Assembly (NCBI GenBank): GCA_015067825.1
Contig: SVLQ01000001.1
Span: 138,485 to 202,484 of the forward strand
DNA length: 64,000 nt
DNA from: Oscillospiraceae bacterium
Lineage (GTDB): Bacteria > Bacillota > Clostridia > Oscillospirales > QAMX01
Direction: 5' to 3'
The notes under the pieces were generated by a model. The model saw only the letters and a program-made list of their open reading frames with translations. It made no database searches and had not been told where the DNA came from. Each line of letters starts with the position of its first letter. Position 1 is the stretch's first letter. The translations under genes and the position numbers were made by a program. Below are positions 45,353 to 54,024 of the stretch, in pieces.

Positions 45353-45385
45353 AAATGGGAGGCAGAAAAACTCTGTCTCCCATTT
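45353..45385 (+). promoter_or_regulatory. Inverted repeat at the transcription start (putative operator)
   Basis: AAATGGGAGGCAG (45353-45365) pairs with CTGTCTCCCATTT (45373-45385) with one G-T pair. It abuts the -10 box and covers the likely +1 site, so it may be a repressor operator or a 5' RNA hairpin. No T-run follows, so it is not a terminator. Confidence 0.6.
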
Positions 45386-45418
45386 ACTGTCCCGGTGCGT
45401 TAAAGGGGAGGAATTGCT

Positions 45419-46462
45419 TTGAAAAAGAGATTTAGTAAGCGTTTTTTCATGAAAATTGTATTGTTCATCTGTGCCGTTTTGCCGGTGCTGACACTCGGCG
45501 GATGTGCGCTGTTCCCGGAAGAAGAAGAGCCCATGCCCGTTCCGCTCGTTGAGGTTAAGCAGGCCGAATACGCGACCCGCTCGCCCGAACGCCAGACGAT
45601 CGAAAACTGCGTCGAAGGCAAAGCCAAGGTCGTCGCCGCAAAACAGGTGGATGTTTCGTTCACCGAAACCGCCGGCTATATTTCCAAGCTCTATTTCACC
45701 TACGGTGACTACGTCAACGAAGGCGATTTGCTCTGCTCGCTCGACGATCCGACGCTGGGCGAACAGCTCTACGAAGCGGAATGCCGCGCGGAAATTTCGG
45801 AACTGGAATTTGCGCGCCTGCAGGAACGCTATCAAAACGGCGAACTGGATGAAATCGCATGGAAGCAGGCGGAACTCAACATCTATATTGTCCGCCGTGA
45901 TCTGCAGAAGCTGCGCGACCGCTTTGAAGGTACCCAGCTCTATGCACCGATGTCCGGCGTCGTTGTTTATGCCGCAGACATCAACGAAGGCGCATACGTG
46001 AATGCCCGCGACGTGGTGTACTCAATTGCCGACACGACCGAGCTCTTTATCAAATTTGAAGAAATCGACTACGTAAAGCTCCCGCTTTATGCCAAGTGCG
46101 AACTTACGCTCGACTACGGCGGCGAACAGATCAAGTACGACGGTCAGGTCATCCGCACACCGGACAATCTGCCGGAAGATGCATTAAACAGCGATAAGTA
46201 TTCGGTGCTTCTGAAGCTCGACCGCGATCTGCCCGAAGGCATCGAACTCGGCACCGAATTGAGCCTTTTCTACCTGATCGAACGCAGCGAAAACACGATC
46301 ACGATTCCCAAACACGCCATCAAATATGTCGGCAACCGCAGCTACGTCTACGTTCTCGAAGACGGATACCGCCGCGAACGCGACATTTTGGTGGGTATTG
46401 TCAGCGAGTATGACGCAGAAATTCTGGAAGGCCTCGACGAAAACGACCTCGTGATCTATTGA
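45419..46462 (+). CDS. HlyD/MacA-type lipoprotein adaptor subunit
   Basis: 347 residues. The signal sequence ends in the lipobox LGGC (C29). A biotinyl-lipoyl-like half (about 55-90), an alpha hairpin (about 95-140), the barrel domain and a C-terminal domain ending ENDLVIY give the periplasmic adaptor layout. In Gram-positive systems such lipoproteins link the FtsX-type permease to the outside. The start is TTG at 45419 with GGGGAGG upstream. First gene of a four-gene operon. Confidence 0.9.
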   Translation: MKKRFSKRFFMKIVLFICAVLPVLTLGGCALFPEEEEPMPVPLVEVKQAEYATRSPERQTIENCVEGKAKVVAAKQVDVSFTETAGYISKLYFTYGDYVNEGDLLCSLDDPTLGEQLYEAECRAEISELEFARLQERYQNGELDEIAWKQAELNIYIVRRDLQKLRDRFEGTQLYAPMSGVVVYAADINEGAYVNARDVVYSIADTTELFIKFEEIDYVKLPLYAKCELTLDYGGEQIKYDGQVIRTPDNLPEDALNSDKYSVLLKLDRDLPEGIELGTELSLFYLIERSENTITIPKHAIKYVGNRSYVYVLEDGYRRERDILVGIVSEYDAEILEGLDENDLVIY

Positions 46463-46489
46463 TCGCCCAAAGGAAACGGTGATTTCACT

Positions 46490-49351
46490 ATGTTTAAAAC
46501 AGTATTCAGAAGACTGAGCAGCAGCCGCTGGAAGGTCCTGTCGCTGTTGACCGGTTTGATTTTGGCGATCGCGATCGCATTCTGTATTCCCGTCTATTCC
46601 GACGGCGTTTTGCAGCGCATCCTGATCAAAACACTGGAAGAAGTACAGACAACGACAGGGGAGTATCCCTCCTACATCAGTATTGATTATCGTATCGCCG
46701 GTGTGAAGAAAAACTCCGACTATATTTCCGGCGTGATCGAAGAAGAGCTGGCCGCTTTGGATGCGGCTATGCCGATGGACAGTCTCGTCAAAGGCAAATA
46801 CTATAAATATGAGATGTTCCGCCGTTCGAGCGATTTCAGCCGAAAATACGAAAACCTCTCACTGACCTATTACGAAAATCTGGAAGACCACGTCAACGTG
46901 GTTACCGGGCGTATGTACAATCCCGACCGAGATGATGGGATCGTCGAGGTTGTCATGAACAACCGCTTCCTTGTCAAATCCATGTATACGCTCAATGAGG
47001 TCTACGAATTTGACAGCTTGTATTCCGACGAAGCCGAAGGCATCAAAATTATGATCGTCGGCATCGTCGAACCGTTGGATGCTTCCGAGCTCTTCTGGTA
47101 CGAAGAATTCAACGATATCTCCGGCGGTATGTTTGTTTCCAACAACTACTTCGCCCAAAAAATTGCGGCGAATATGGACTACGCCCGCCATTTAACACAG
47201 TTTACCTACTATAACGCCTACAACTTCTACGACCTAAAGACCGATACGGCCGAAAGTGCGGCAGCGATCTACCGTACGACCAACGACAATCTCACCGAAC
47301 GTCTGGCCAAAAACATGCTGCAGTTCAATATCACTCAAGCGATTGATGACTTCGTCGCCAAAAAGGATACGGTCGAAGTCAGCATGTACATCCTGACGAT
47401 CCCGGTCTTCATTCTGCTCGCATTCTACATCATCATGGTTTCGCGCCTGAAGCTGCAAAGCGAACAGCACGAAATTTCGGTCATGCAAAGCCGCGGTGCC
47501 GGCCGTCCGTACATTTTAGGGCTGTACCTGATCGAATGCATTCTTTTGATGAGCGTTGCGTTGTTGATCGGACCGTTGATCGGGCGCTTCTTGTGCGAAG
47601 TGATCGGTGCCTCTAACGGCTTTTTGGAATTCGTCAACCGCAAGGCGCTTGATTTCCGCCTCGTTCCGGCCGCATTCTATTCTGTCGGCGCGGTTGCACT
47701 GCTCTTCATCCTGATTACCATGATCCCGGCGTTCTTCGGCGCCAGCATCAACATTCTGGAAAGCAAGCGCAAAACCCACAAAAAACACACACCGTTTTAC
47801 CACAAGTATTTCCTGGATGTCCTGTTCCTCGGCATCGGCCTCTACGGATTCTACAACATGGAAATGCAGCGCCGTATGCTGGAAACACTCCTCGCCGAAG
47901 GCACAATCATGGGGTCGAGCAGCGATATTCTGACCTATCTGTCGAGCACGCTGTTCGCGCTCGGTGCCGGTATGCTGTTCCTGCGAATTTATCCGCTCAT
48001 CATCAAATTGATCTTTTGGGCAGGCCGCCGCATTTGGCCGGCATGGGCGTACGCCACGATCAACCGTGTCGCGCGTAACCGCGATGCCGCTCATATCATG
48101 CTATTCCTGATCGCCACGGTTTCCATCGGTATCTTCAGCACCGATGCGGCCCAGTCAATCAACAGCCACATCGAGAAGAACACGCGTGCCACCCACGGCA
48201 GCGACATCGTATATCGGCCGATCTGGCAGAAATACGACAATGAAGGCAATATTGTCTACGGCGAGGCTGAAAACGACGGCAACATCGTCAAGATCTACGA
48301 TGACGACGAATTGATCCAAAGTATCCATGTCAACTACAACGAGCTCCTGCCGCAGACCTTCCTCGAATTTGAAGGCGTGGAAGCAGTTGCGCGCGTGTAC
48401 AGAGAAGATGGGGTTGGCATTCGTGCCGGACGGACTCTGCAGGATGTCAGCGTTATGTACATTGATCCGTATGATTTCGGCACGGTCGCGTTCTCGTCCG
48501 CAAACATGAATACTTACCACCTAAACGAGTATCTGAACATCATGTCGTTGGACGAAAACGCATTGGTCGTTTCCAACAACATCATGAAGCAACTCGGCTT
48601 AAAACCCGGCGACAACCTGACGGTCTCCGCTACAGTCGGCAGTATTACCGGCATAATCATCGCAGGTGTTGACTCGTGGCCCGGATTCGAGAAATACTAC
48701 ACAACCGATCTCGGCAAGGCTTACGAGACCACATTTGTTGTCGGTAATCTCTCGAAGGTCTTCTTCGAACACGATATCCGCCCGTATTCGTTCTGGATCA
48801 AGCGCACCGAAGATGCCACCGACACCGGCATCTTTAACGCACTTTCCGCCAGCGATCACGGAATCGATTCCATCGAAAGCGCGACACAGGCGGTCATCGA
48901 AGAGAAGAACAGCCCCGTGCTGCAGGGCACAAACGGTCTGCTCTCGGTCTCGTTCCTCACCGCGCTGATCATCTGTGCGATCGGCTTTATGATCTACTGG
49001 ATCATTTCGATCAAATCGCGCACATTGCTCTTCGGCATTTCCCGCGCACTCGGTATGTCCAAGGGCGGCATTATGAAAATGCTGATTACCGAACAGCTGC
49101 TGGTCTCCGGTGTTGCCACCGCGATGGGTATTCTGATCGGCAAAATCGGCAGCACACTGTTTGTCCCGATGCTCGCGATCAACTACACCTCCGTCGAGGA
49201 TATCATTCCGTTCCACGTGGTCGCAACCAAGGAAGACTTGATCCGCATCTGTGTGATCATGCTTGCGTTGCTGGTGATCTGCGTGGCGATTCTCTCGCTG
49301 ATGGTCATCCGTCAGAAGATCGACCGAGCCGTCAAGATGGGCGAAGAATAA
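46490..49351 (+). CDS. FtsX-like ABC permease, fused two-unit form
   Basis: 953 residues. Ten membrane segments can be read: one at about 17-36, three at about 300-415, three at about 430-560, and three at about 820-945. Two large outer domains lie after the first helix and between about 565 and 815. This is two FtsX units in one chain, so a single permease can pair with two different ATPases. Typical cargoes are lipids, peptides and antibiotics. It lies 27 bases after the adaptor gene. Confidence 0.92.
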   Translation: MFKTVFRRLSSSRWKVLSLLTGLILAIAIAFCIPVYSDGVLQRILIKTLEEVQTTTGEYPSYISIDYRIAGVKKNSDYISGVIEEELAALDAAMPMDSLVKGKYYKYEMFRRSSDFSRKYENLSLTYYENLEDHVNVVTGRMYNPDRDDGIVEVVMNNRFLVKSMYTLNEVYEFDSLYSDEAEGIKIMIVGIVEPLDASELFWYEEFNDISGGMFVSNNYFAQKIAANMDYARHLTQFTYYNAYNFYDLKTDTAESAAAIYRTTNDNLTERLAKNMLQFNITQAIDDFVAKKDTVEVSMYILTIPVFILLAFYIIMVSRLKLQSEQHEISVMQSRGAGRPYILGLYLIECILLMSVALLIGPLIGRFLCEVIGASNGFLEFVNRKALDFRLVPAAFYSVGAVALLFILITMIPAFFGASINILESKRKTHKKHTPFYHKYFLDVLFLGIGLYGFYNMEMQRRMLETLLAEGTIMGSSSDILTYLSSTLFALGAGMLFLRIYPLIIKLIFWAGRRIWPAWAYATINRVARNRDAAHIMLFLIATVSIGIFSTDAAQSINSHIEKNTRATHGSDIVYRPIWQKYDNEGNIVYGEAENDGNIVKIYDDDELIQSIHVNYNELLPQTFLEFEGVEAVARVYREDGVGIRAGRTLQDVSVMYIDPYDFGTVAFSSANMNTYHLNEYLNIMSLDENALVVSNNIMKQLGLKPGDNLTVSATVGSITGIIIAGVDSWPGFEKYYTTDLGKAYETTFVVGNLSKVFFEHDIRPYSFWIKRTEDATDTGIFNALSASDHGIDSIESATQAVIEEKNSPVLQGTNGLLSVSFLTALIICAIGFMIYWIISIKSRTLLFGISRALGMSKGGIMKMLITEQLLVSGVATAMGILIGKIGSTLFVPMLAINYTSVEDIIPFHVVATKEDLIRICVIMLALLVICVAILSLMVIRQKIDRAVKMGEE

Positions 49352-49366
49352 GGAAAGGCAGGGGAT

Positions 49367-50068
49367 ATGATGGAAACTACCGACAATACGATCCTGATGC
49401 GCGGCGAACACATCTCCCGTGTCTTTCGTTCCGGATCCGAAACCGTGCACGCGCTGAACGATGTCTCCGTTGAGATCAAAAAAGGTGCGCTCACCGTTCT
49501 GCGCGGACGCTCGGGTTCCGGCAAAACGACGCTTCTGAACATCCTCAGCGGTCTCGATACGCCGACAGAGGGGACGGTATACTTTAACGGAGAAAATATC
49601 AGCGATCTTTCCGACCGCAAGCGCGACAAGCTGCGCGCCAAACACATGGGGTTTGTTTTTCAGGCGGTTGCATTGATGCCGGATATGAACGCGATCGAAA
49701 ACATCGAATACGGTCTGCGCATTGCCGGCCGCTACGACCGCAACAGCCGCAAAATTGCGGAGGAATGCCTGCGTATGGTTGGCCTCGGCAAACGCATGCA
49801 CCATTTGGCACAAGAGCTCTCTGGCGGCGAGCAGCAGCGTGTTGCCATCGCGAGGGCGATCGCGCATGCGCCCACACTGATTTTTGCCGATGAACCGACG
49901 GCAGAACTCGATACCGCCATGGGCATTCAGGTTGTCGACATCTTCAAGCGGCTGATTCGCGAGCAAGGTGTTACGATCGTCATGACAACGCACGACCCCA
50001 ACATGTTGGAACTGGCCGACTGCGTTTATACCTTGTTAGACGGGGTGATCATCGATGGCAATGATTGA
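49367..50068 (+). CDS. MacB/LolD-type ABC ATPase (first)
   Basis: 233 residues. Walker A is GRSGSGKTT, the signature [14 protein letters not shown], Walker B ends [12 protein letters not shown] and the H-loop THDPN is present, so it should be active. It lies 15 bases after the permease gene and overlaps the next ATPase by 14 bases. It likely forms a heterodimer with that protein. Confidence 0.94.
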   Translation: MMETTDNTILMRGEHISRVFRSGSETVHALNDVSVEIKKGALTVLRGRSGSGKTTLLNILSGLDTPTEGTVYFNGENISDLSDRKRDKLRAKHMGFVFQAVALMPDMNAIENIEYGLRIAGRYDRNSRKIAEECLRMVGLGKRMHHLAQELSGGEQQRVAIARAIAHAPTLIFADEPTAELDTAMGIQVVDIFKRLIREQGVTIVMTTHDPNMLELADCVYTLLDGVIIDGND

Positions 50069-50948
50069 ATGCGAAAACCTGGTCAAGATTTATAAGACCG
50101 ACGAGATCGAAGTTATGGCTCTGCAGGGGCTCGACCTCACCGTCGAAGACGGCGAATTCATGGCCATGATGGGCAAGAGCGGCAGCGGCAAGTCGACGCT
50201 TTTGAACATGCTTGGCGGCCTCGATACGCCGACGGCCGGTAAGTTGTTTGTCCACGGCCACGATATGCTGCGCATGAAAAAATCGCAGATGATGACGTTC
50301 AAGCGCAAAGAAGTCGGATTTGTCTGGCAGAACAACGGGCGCAATATGCTTCCGTTTTTGAGTGCACTCGACAATGTCATGCAGCCGATGATCTACGCCG
50401 GCCGCAAAAAGCGCAAAGAACGCGCCGAAATGCTGTTGGAAATCGTCGGACTCAAGCATCGCATGAAAAACAAGGTCGATCAGCTCTCCGGTGGCGAGCA
50501 GCAGCGTGTGGCAATTGCCATCGCCATGGCCAACGAACCGGCGCTGTTGCTGGCCGACGAACCGACCGGTGCGGTTGATACCAAAACCGCCGACCTGATC
50601 TTCGATATCTTCCGTGAACTCAACCGCACACTCAAGCAGACAATCGTAATCGTCACCCACGACTTCCGCATGTCGCAGAAGGTCGATCGAGTGGTCAACA
50701 TCCGCGACGGCAAAACCAGCAGCGAAATCATCCGCAGCATCAGCTATGCCGATGAATTGAAGCAGCTGCACAAGCAAAATTCGGTTCACACCGAATGGAT
50801 CTCGCTCGACCGAGCCGGACGTTTGCAGCTCCCGCAGGAATACGTCGACAGCTTAAAGATTGAGATCCCCGGAAAGATGATCGCGCGCCGAGAAGGCGAC
50901 CAGATCATCCTTACAAAAGATGATAAATCCGAAAATGCCGATTCGTAA
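50055..50948 (+). CDS. MacB/LolD-type ABC ATPase with C-terminal AbrB-like tail
   Basis: 297 residues. The ATPase core (1-225) has Walker A GKSGSGKST, signature LSGGEQQRV, Walker B LLLADEPTGAVD and a THDFRM H-loop. The tail at 248-290 (ISLDRAGRLQLPQEYVDSLK then GKMIARREGDQIIL) resembles the AbrB/SpoVT swapped-hairpin motif. I recall similar tails in ATPases of FtsX systems of other Gram-positives. The tail's role is unknown; it could aid dimerisation or link to regulation. Overlaps the previous gene by 14 bases. Confidence 0.92.
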   Translation: MAMIECENLVKIYKTDEIEVMALQGLDLTVEDGEFMAMMGKSGSGKSTLLNMLGGLDTPTAGKLFVHGHDMLRMKKSQMMTFKRKEVGFVWQNNGRNMLPFLSALDNVMQPMIYAGRKKRKERAEMLLEIVGLKHRMKNKVDQLSGGEQQRVAIAIAMANEPALLLADEPTGAVDTKTADLIFDIFRELNRTLKQTIVIVTHDFRMSQKVDRVVNIRDGKTSSEIIRSISYADELKQLHKQNSVHTEWISLDRAGRLQLPQEYVDSLKIEIPGKMIARREGDQIILTKDDKSENADS

Positions 50949-50955
50949 TACACAA

Positions 50956-50990
50956 AAACCGGTCTGCTGCAAGTTGCAGCAGACCGGTTT
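50956..50990. terminator. Bidirectional terminator
   Basis: A 17-bp perfect palindrome (50956-50972 with 50974-50990) with a central G, between convergent operons. Confidence 0.8.
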
Positions 50991-51006
50991 CTTCATGTTT
51001 ACGATA

Positions 51007-51831
51007 TCAGATATTGAGGATAGTTTCGCCGTTACCCTCGGCAGTGCCTTCGATTCCGGCGCGCAGAGCCGCCATATCGCGTTTCATTGCCAGCGTGAAG
51101 GAGAGAATATCGCTGTGGTGCACCACAAAGTTTGCACCGGTCTCTCTACACCAATTGATCTCCTGCGAAAGCTCACCGGCATAGTGGACGTGGATGCCCG
51201 AACCGATTCCGGCCTGACGCCCCTTGGACAGGATCTCACGCACAGCGGCATCGTACTTCGGGTGCGTGTACTGTTCGGGAATCCCCAGGCTCGTCGAGAG
51301 GTCATGCGGCCCGATCAGAATGCCGTCGAGGCCGTCAATCTTGACAATCTCATCGAGATTTTCCATCGCCGGAATGCTCTCGATGTTGACAATCAGCGAC
51401 TTCGAACGGTTGGCATTTTCGAGGTATGCCTTCAACTCCGGCGACGGGGTTTCGATTCCGTTGAGGATATTCTCCAGTTTAATGCCCTTCAACGGCTTAT
51501 ATTTGACGGCACCGACCAGAGTTTTGACCTGTTCGGGCGTTTCAATGTAAGGGGCGATAATCCCTTCGGCACCGGCGTCAAGCGCCATCGAGGCTTCATA
51601 GGGATCCGGAGAGGGGATACGGACAATCGGTGCAATGTTCATCGCCTTGAAGGTCTGGCACATCCACGAAAGCGTGGTGCGGTCAACGCAAATGTGCTCC
51701 GTGTCGATGAAGATGTAGTCGAAACCAAGGGTCTGGATGGTTTCCGCAAACTTGGGCGAACGGGAAACAAGCATCATGCCGTACAAAAACTTTCCGGCGT
51801 GGAGAGCATCTCTAAAATCGCGACCGTTCAT
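51007..51831 (-). CDS. HpcH/HpaI-type aldolase
   Basis: 274 residues. The family splits or forms 2-keto-3-deoxy sugar acids or 4-hydroxy-2-oxo acids to pyruvate plus an aldehyde with a divalent metal. The FIDTEHICVDRTTLSWM block, SPDPYEASMALDAGAEGI and IESIPAMENLDEI (metal Glu) are seen. It lies 18 bases after the hydroxyacid dehydrogenase, and together they may handle a sugar acid. Confidence 0.88.
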   Translation of the reverse strand: MNGRDFRDALHAGKFLYGMMLVSRSPKFAETIQTLGFDYIFIDTEHICVDRTTLSWMCQTFKAMNIAPIVRIPSPDPYEASMALDAGAEGIIAPYIETPEQVKTLVGAVKYKPLKGIKLENILNGIETPSPELKAYLENANRSKSLIVNIESIPAMENLDEIVKIDGLDGILIGPHDLSTSLGIPEQYTHPKYDAAVREILSKGRQAGIGSGIHVHYAGELSQEINWCRETGANFVVHHSDILSFTLAMKRDMAALRAGIEGTAEGNGETILNI

Positions 51832-51849
51832 ACGTCAATTCTCCTTTAT

Positions 51850-52809
51850 TTATCGATTCACTACATTGATCGGCGATCCGTCAAGGAACGCGCGAATATT
51901 ATCGGCGGTAACCTGCATCAGGCGTTTGCGGGCATCCAGCGTTGCCCATGCAATGTGCGGCGTGATGATCGTTTTTTTCGAAGAAAGGAGCGGGTTTTCG
52001 GCCTTCGGCGGTTCGGAAGAAAGCACATCCAACGCCGCACCGGCAATCCGTCCACTGTTCAGGGCCTCGGCAAGTGCCGCCTCATCGATCAGCTGACCGC
52101 GCGCTGTGTTGATAATCCACGCGTTCGGTTTCATCCGGGCGATGGCGTCTTTGCCGATCATGCCGGTATTTTCAGGCTTTAGCGGACAGTGTAGCGTGAT
52201 GATATCGGCGTTGGCATACAGTTCTTCCAAAGTCACGTAGGTAAACGCATAGCCGACGTCGAGCGGGCGTCTGTGCGGGTTGTAGGCGAGAATCTTCATC
52301 CCGAATGCGGCGGCAATCTCGGCAACTTTCTGTCCGATCGCCCCCATACCGACAATACCGATCACTTTATCCTTCAGCTCCGTCAGCGCCTGCACCCAAT
52401 ACGAATAGTCTTTTGCTTGTACCCAGCCGCCAGCGTGAACAGAGCTGCTATGTGCGGCTGTCCCGTGGCAGAGCTCCAAAATTAACGCAAACGTCAGCTG
52501 CGCAACCGAGCTTGTGCTGTAGGCAGGAACATTGGAGACCGGAATCCCATACTCTGCCGCAGCGGCGGTATCGACGATATTGTAACCTGTGGCCAGTACG
52601 CTGATAAACTTCAAATCAGGCAGCGCATGGATCGCATCTTTGCTGAGAACAGTTTTGTTCGTCAACAGAATATCCGCGCCCTGAGCGCGTTCGAGTAAAA
52701 GCTCCGGCGGGGTACGGTCGTAGACGGTTAGGTCGCCCAAAGCCTCGACCGCAGTCCACGGGTTGTCGCCGGGGTTCAGAGCATAGCCGTCCAATACGGT
52801 AATTTTCAT
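51850..52809 (-). CDS. D-2-hydroxyacid dehydrogenase
   Basis: 319 residues. NAD-binding VIGIVGMGAIGQKVAEIA, the catalytic Arg in INTARGQLIDE, Glu in VLSSEPPKAENPLL and His in IITPHIAW are all present. It reduces a 2-oxoacid, such as glyoxylate, hydroxypyruvate or a longer acid, to the D-hydroxyacid. GGAGAGG touches an ATG at 52818 and is nine bases before ATG 52809, so the latter is the start. Confidence 0.92.
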   Translation of the reverse strand: MKITVLDGYALNPGDNPWTAVEALGDLTVYDRTPPELLLERAQGADILLTNKTVLSKDAIHALPDLKFISVLATGYNIVDTAAAAEYGIPVSNVPAYSTSSVAQLTFALILELCHGTAAHSSSVHAGGWVQAKDYSYWVQALTELKDKVIGIVGMGAIGQKVAEIAAAFGMKILAYNPHRRPLDVGYAFTYVTLEELYANADIITLHCPLKPENTGMIGKDAIARMKPNAWIINTARGQLIDEAALAEALNSGRIAGAALDVLSSEPPKAENPLLSSKKTIITPHIAWATLDARKRLMQVTADNIRAFLDGSPINVVNR

Positions 52810-52872
52810 ATCACACATCCTCTCCGTGTTCGTCCGAAAGCGGCAGGGAAGTCAGCTGCGGACAGTGCATTC

Positions 52873-52901
52873 ATTATACTATGTTTTTTCGGATTTGGCA
52901 A
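52873..52901 (-). promoter_or_regulatory. Promoter of the hydroxyacid dehydrogenase-aldolase operon
   Basis: Minus strand TTGCCA (52901-52896) and TATAAT (52878-52873), 17-base spacer. Confidence 0.75.
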
Positions 52902-53023
52902 GAGAATGATAAATTTTCTTTGTTTTTCTTCTCAAAAAATACCGGAAAGAAATTAGAAAATCGGACATCCGGGGATTCCGGAAAATTGTGCGGAAAGGGA
53001 AACACAAGTGTAAAATAAAAGGA

Positions 53024-53070
53024 GAAAGCCGCAAAACGGTACTCCCTCCCATTACCGTTTCGCGGCTTTC
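53024..53070. repeat. Long hairpin with a C-rich loop (candidate small RNA element)
   Basis: An 18-bp stem with one mismatch (53024-53041 with 53053-53070) and an 11-base loop CTCCCTCCCAT on the plus strand. No T-run follows on the plus strand. The loop could pair with AGGAGG-type ribosome sites. No gene overlaps it. Confidence 0.5.
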
Positions 53071-53115
53071 AAACGCACAAAAATGCAAGAAGTTATCAAA
53101 ATAATGTTAAACACT

Positions 53116-53164
53116 AGGAAAATTGACAAATCAACAATTGCTTTTATTGTTCTGTAATTTTCCT
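53116..53164. repeat. Second long imperfect hairpin
   Basis: AGGAAAATT (53116-53124) with AATTTTCCT (53156-53164), inner ACA/TGT, and a central AACAAT (53133-53138) with ATTGTT (53146-53151). The region between 52910 and 53438 holds no gene. Confidence 0.5.
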
Positions 53165-53383
53165 TAGCATGGTTATATTATACAGGAAGACTCGCCGATT
53201 TTCAACTAACCAAACGGACATCTCAACGCCAAACTATGTCGTTTCGGTAACACAGGTAAGTATCAGTCTGTCGGGGCGGTAGCATTACGGCAAATCTCAA
53301 AACAGAGCAAATAGCGCATAATATCTTTTCAATCTTGCGCAAATTCGGCGAAATCACCTTTGCAATCTCATAAATTTTCCGAT

Positions 53384-53412
53384 AAAATATAGAAAGAGGT
53401 TTTCTATATTTT
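53384..53412 (+). repeat. Perfect 12-bp inverted repeat before the CarD-type gene
   Basis: AAAATATAGAAA (53384-53395) and TTTCTATATTTT (53401-53412), loop GAGGT. It lies 26 bases before the start codon and may be an operator or leader hairpin. Confidence 0.6.
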
Positions 53413-53438
53413 ACGATCAGAAAGAGGCGTGCAGTCGG

Positions 53439-53954
53439 ATGGAAATCAACACACTCGTGGCATACGGTGCCAATGGAATTTGCAGAATTGAAGGGATGAG
53501 CGAGCAGATGATTGATGGTGTATGTCGCAGATTTTATGTACTGCGCCCGGTCGAATCGGAATCTTCCACCATTTACGTTCCGACCGATTCGGAAATGCTC
53601 TGTAAAAAGATGAAGCCGCTGCTCACACCGAGCGAAGCACTGGATTTGATCCAAACAATGCCGGAATCAGAGACGCTTTGGATCACCGACGACCGCGAAC
53701 GCAATGAACGCTACCACAAAATGATTGCAGACGGCAACTGCAGTGAGTTGGTGCGGCTGACTAAGACCTTGTACCAACGCAAACAGTACCTCGCCAAATT
53801 CGGAAAAAAATTGCGTTCTGCCGATGACCGCATCCTGCAGCAGGCCGAGAAAATCCTGTTTGGGGAATTGGCCGTTGTTTTGGGAATTCCGCGCAGCGAG
53901 GTTCTGGCGTTTATCGAAGAAAAGCTGGTAAAAACTGCTGCAGAAGAGAAATAA
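53439..53954 (+). CDS. CarD family transcription regulator
   Basis: 171 residues. The N-terminal Tudor-like RNA polymerase interaction domain (about 1-60) starts INTLVAYGANGICRIEGM and the rest is the helical DNA-contacting part (ERYHKMIADGNCSELVRLTK). CarD proteins bind the polymerase beta subunit and steady open promoter complexes. The start ATG has AGAAAGAGG at a wide spacing, so initiation may be weak. The next gene has its own promoter. Confidence 0.9.
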   Translation: MEINTLVAYGANGICRIEGMSEQMIDGVCRRFYVLRPVESESSTIYVPTDSEMLCKKMKPLLTPSEALDLIQTMPESETLWITDDRERNERYHKMIADGNCSELVRLTKTLYQRKQYLAKFGKKLRSADDRILQQAEKILFGELAVVLGIPRSEVLAFIEEKLVKTAAEEK

Positions 53955-53958
53955 CCGG

Positions 53959-53987
53959 TTGACAAACCGCCGTGTGTTCGCTATCAT
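53959..53987 (+). promoter_or_regulatory. Promoter of the alpha-galactosidase-like gene
   Basis: TTGACA (53959-53964) and TATCAT (53982-53987), 17-base spacer. Confidence 0.75.
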
Positions 53988-54024
53988 AATAGCAGAACCG
54001 CTGTTATGAAAGGGGCACAACAAG

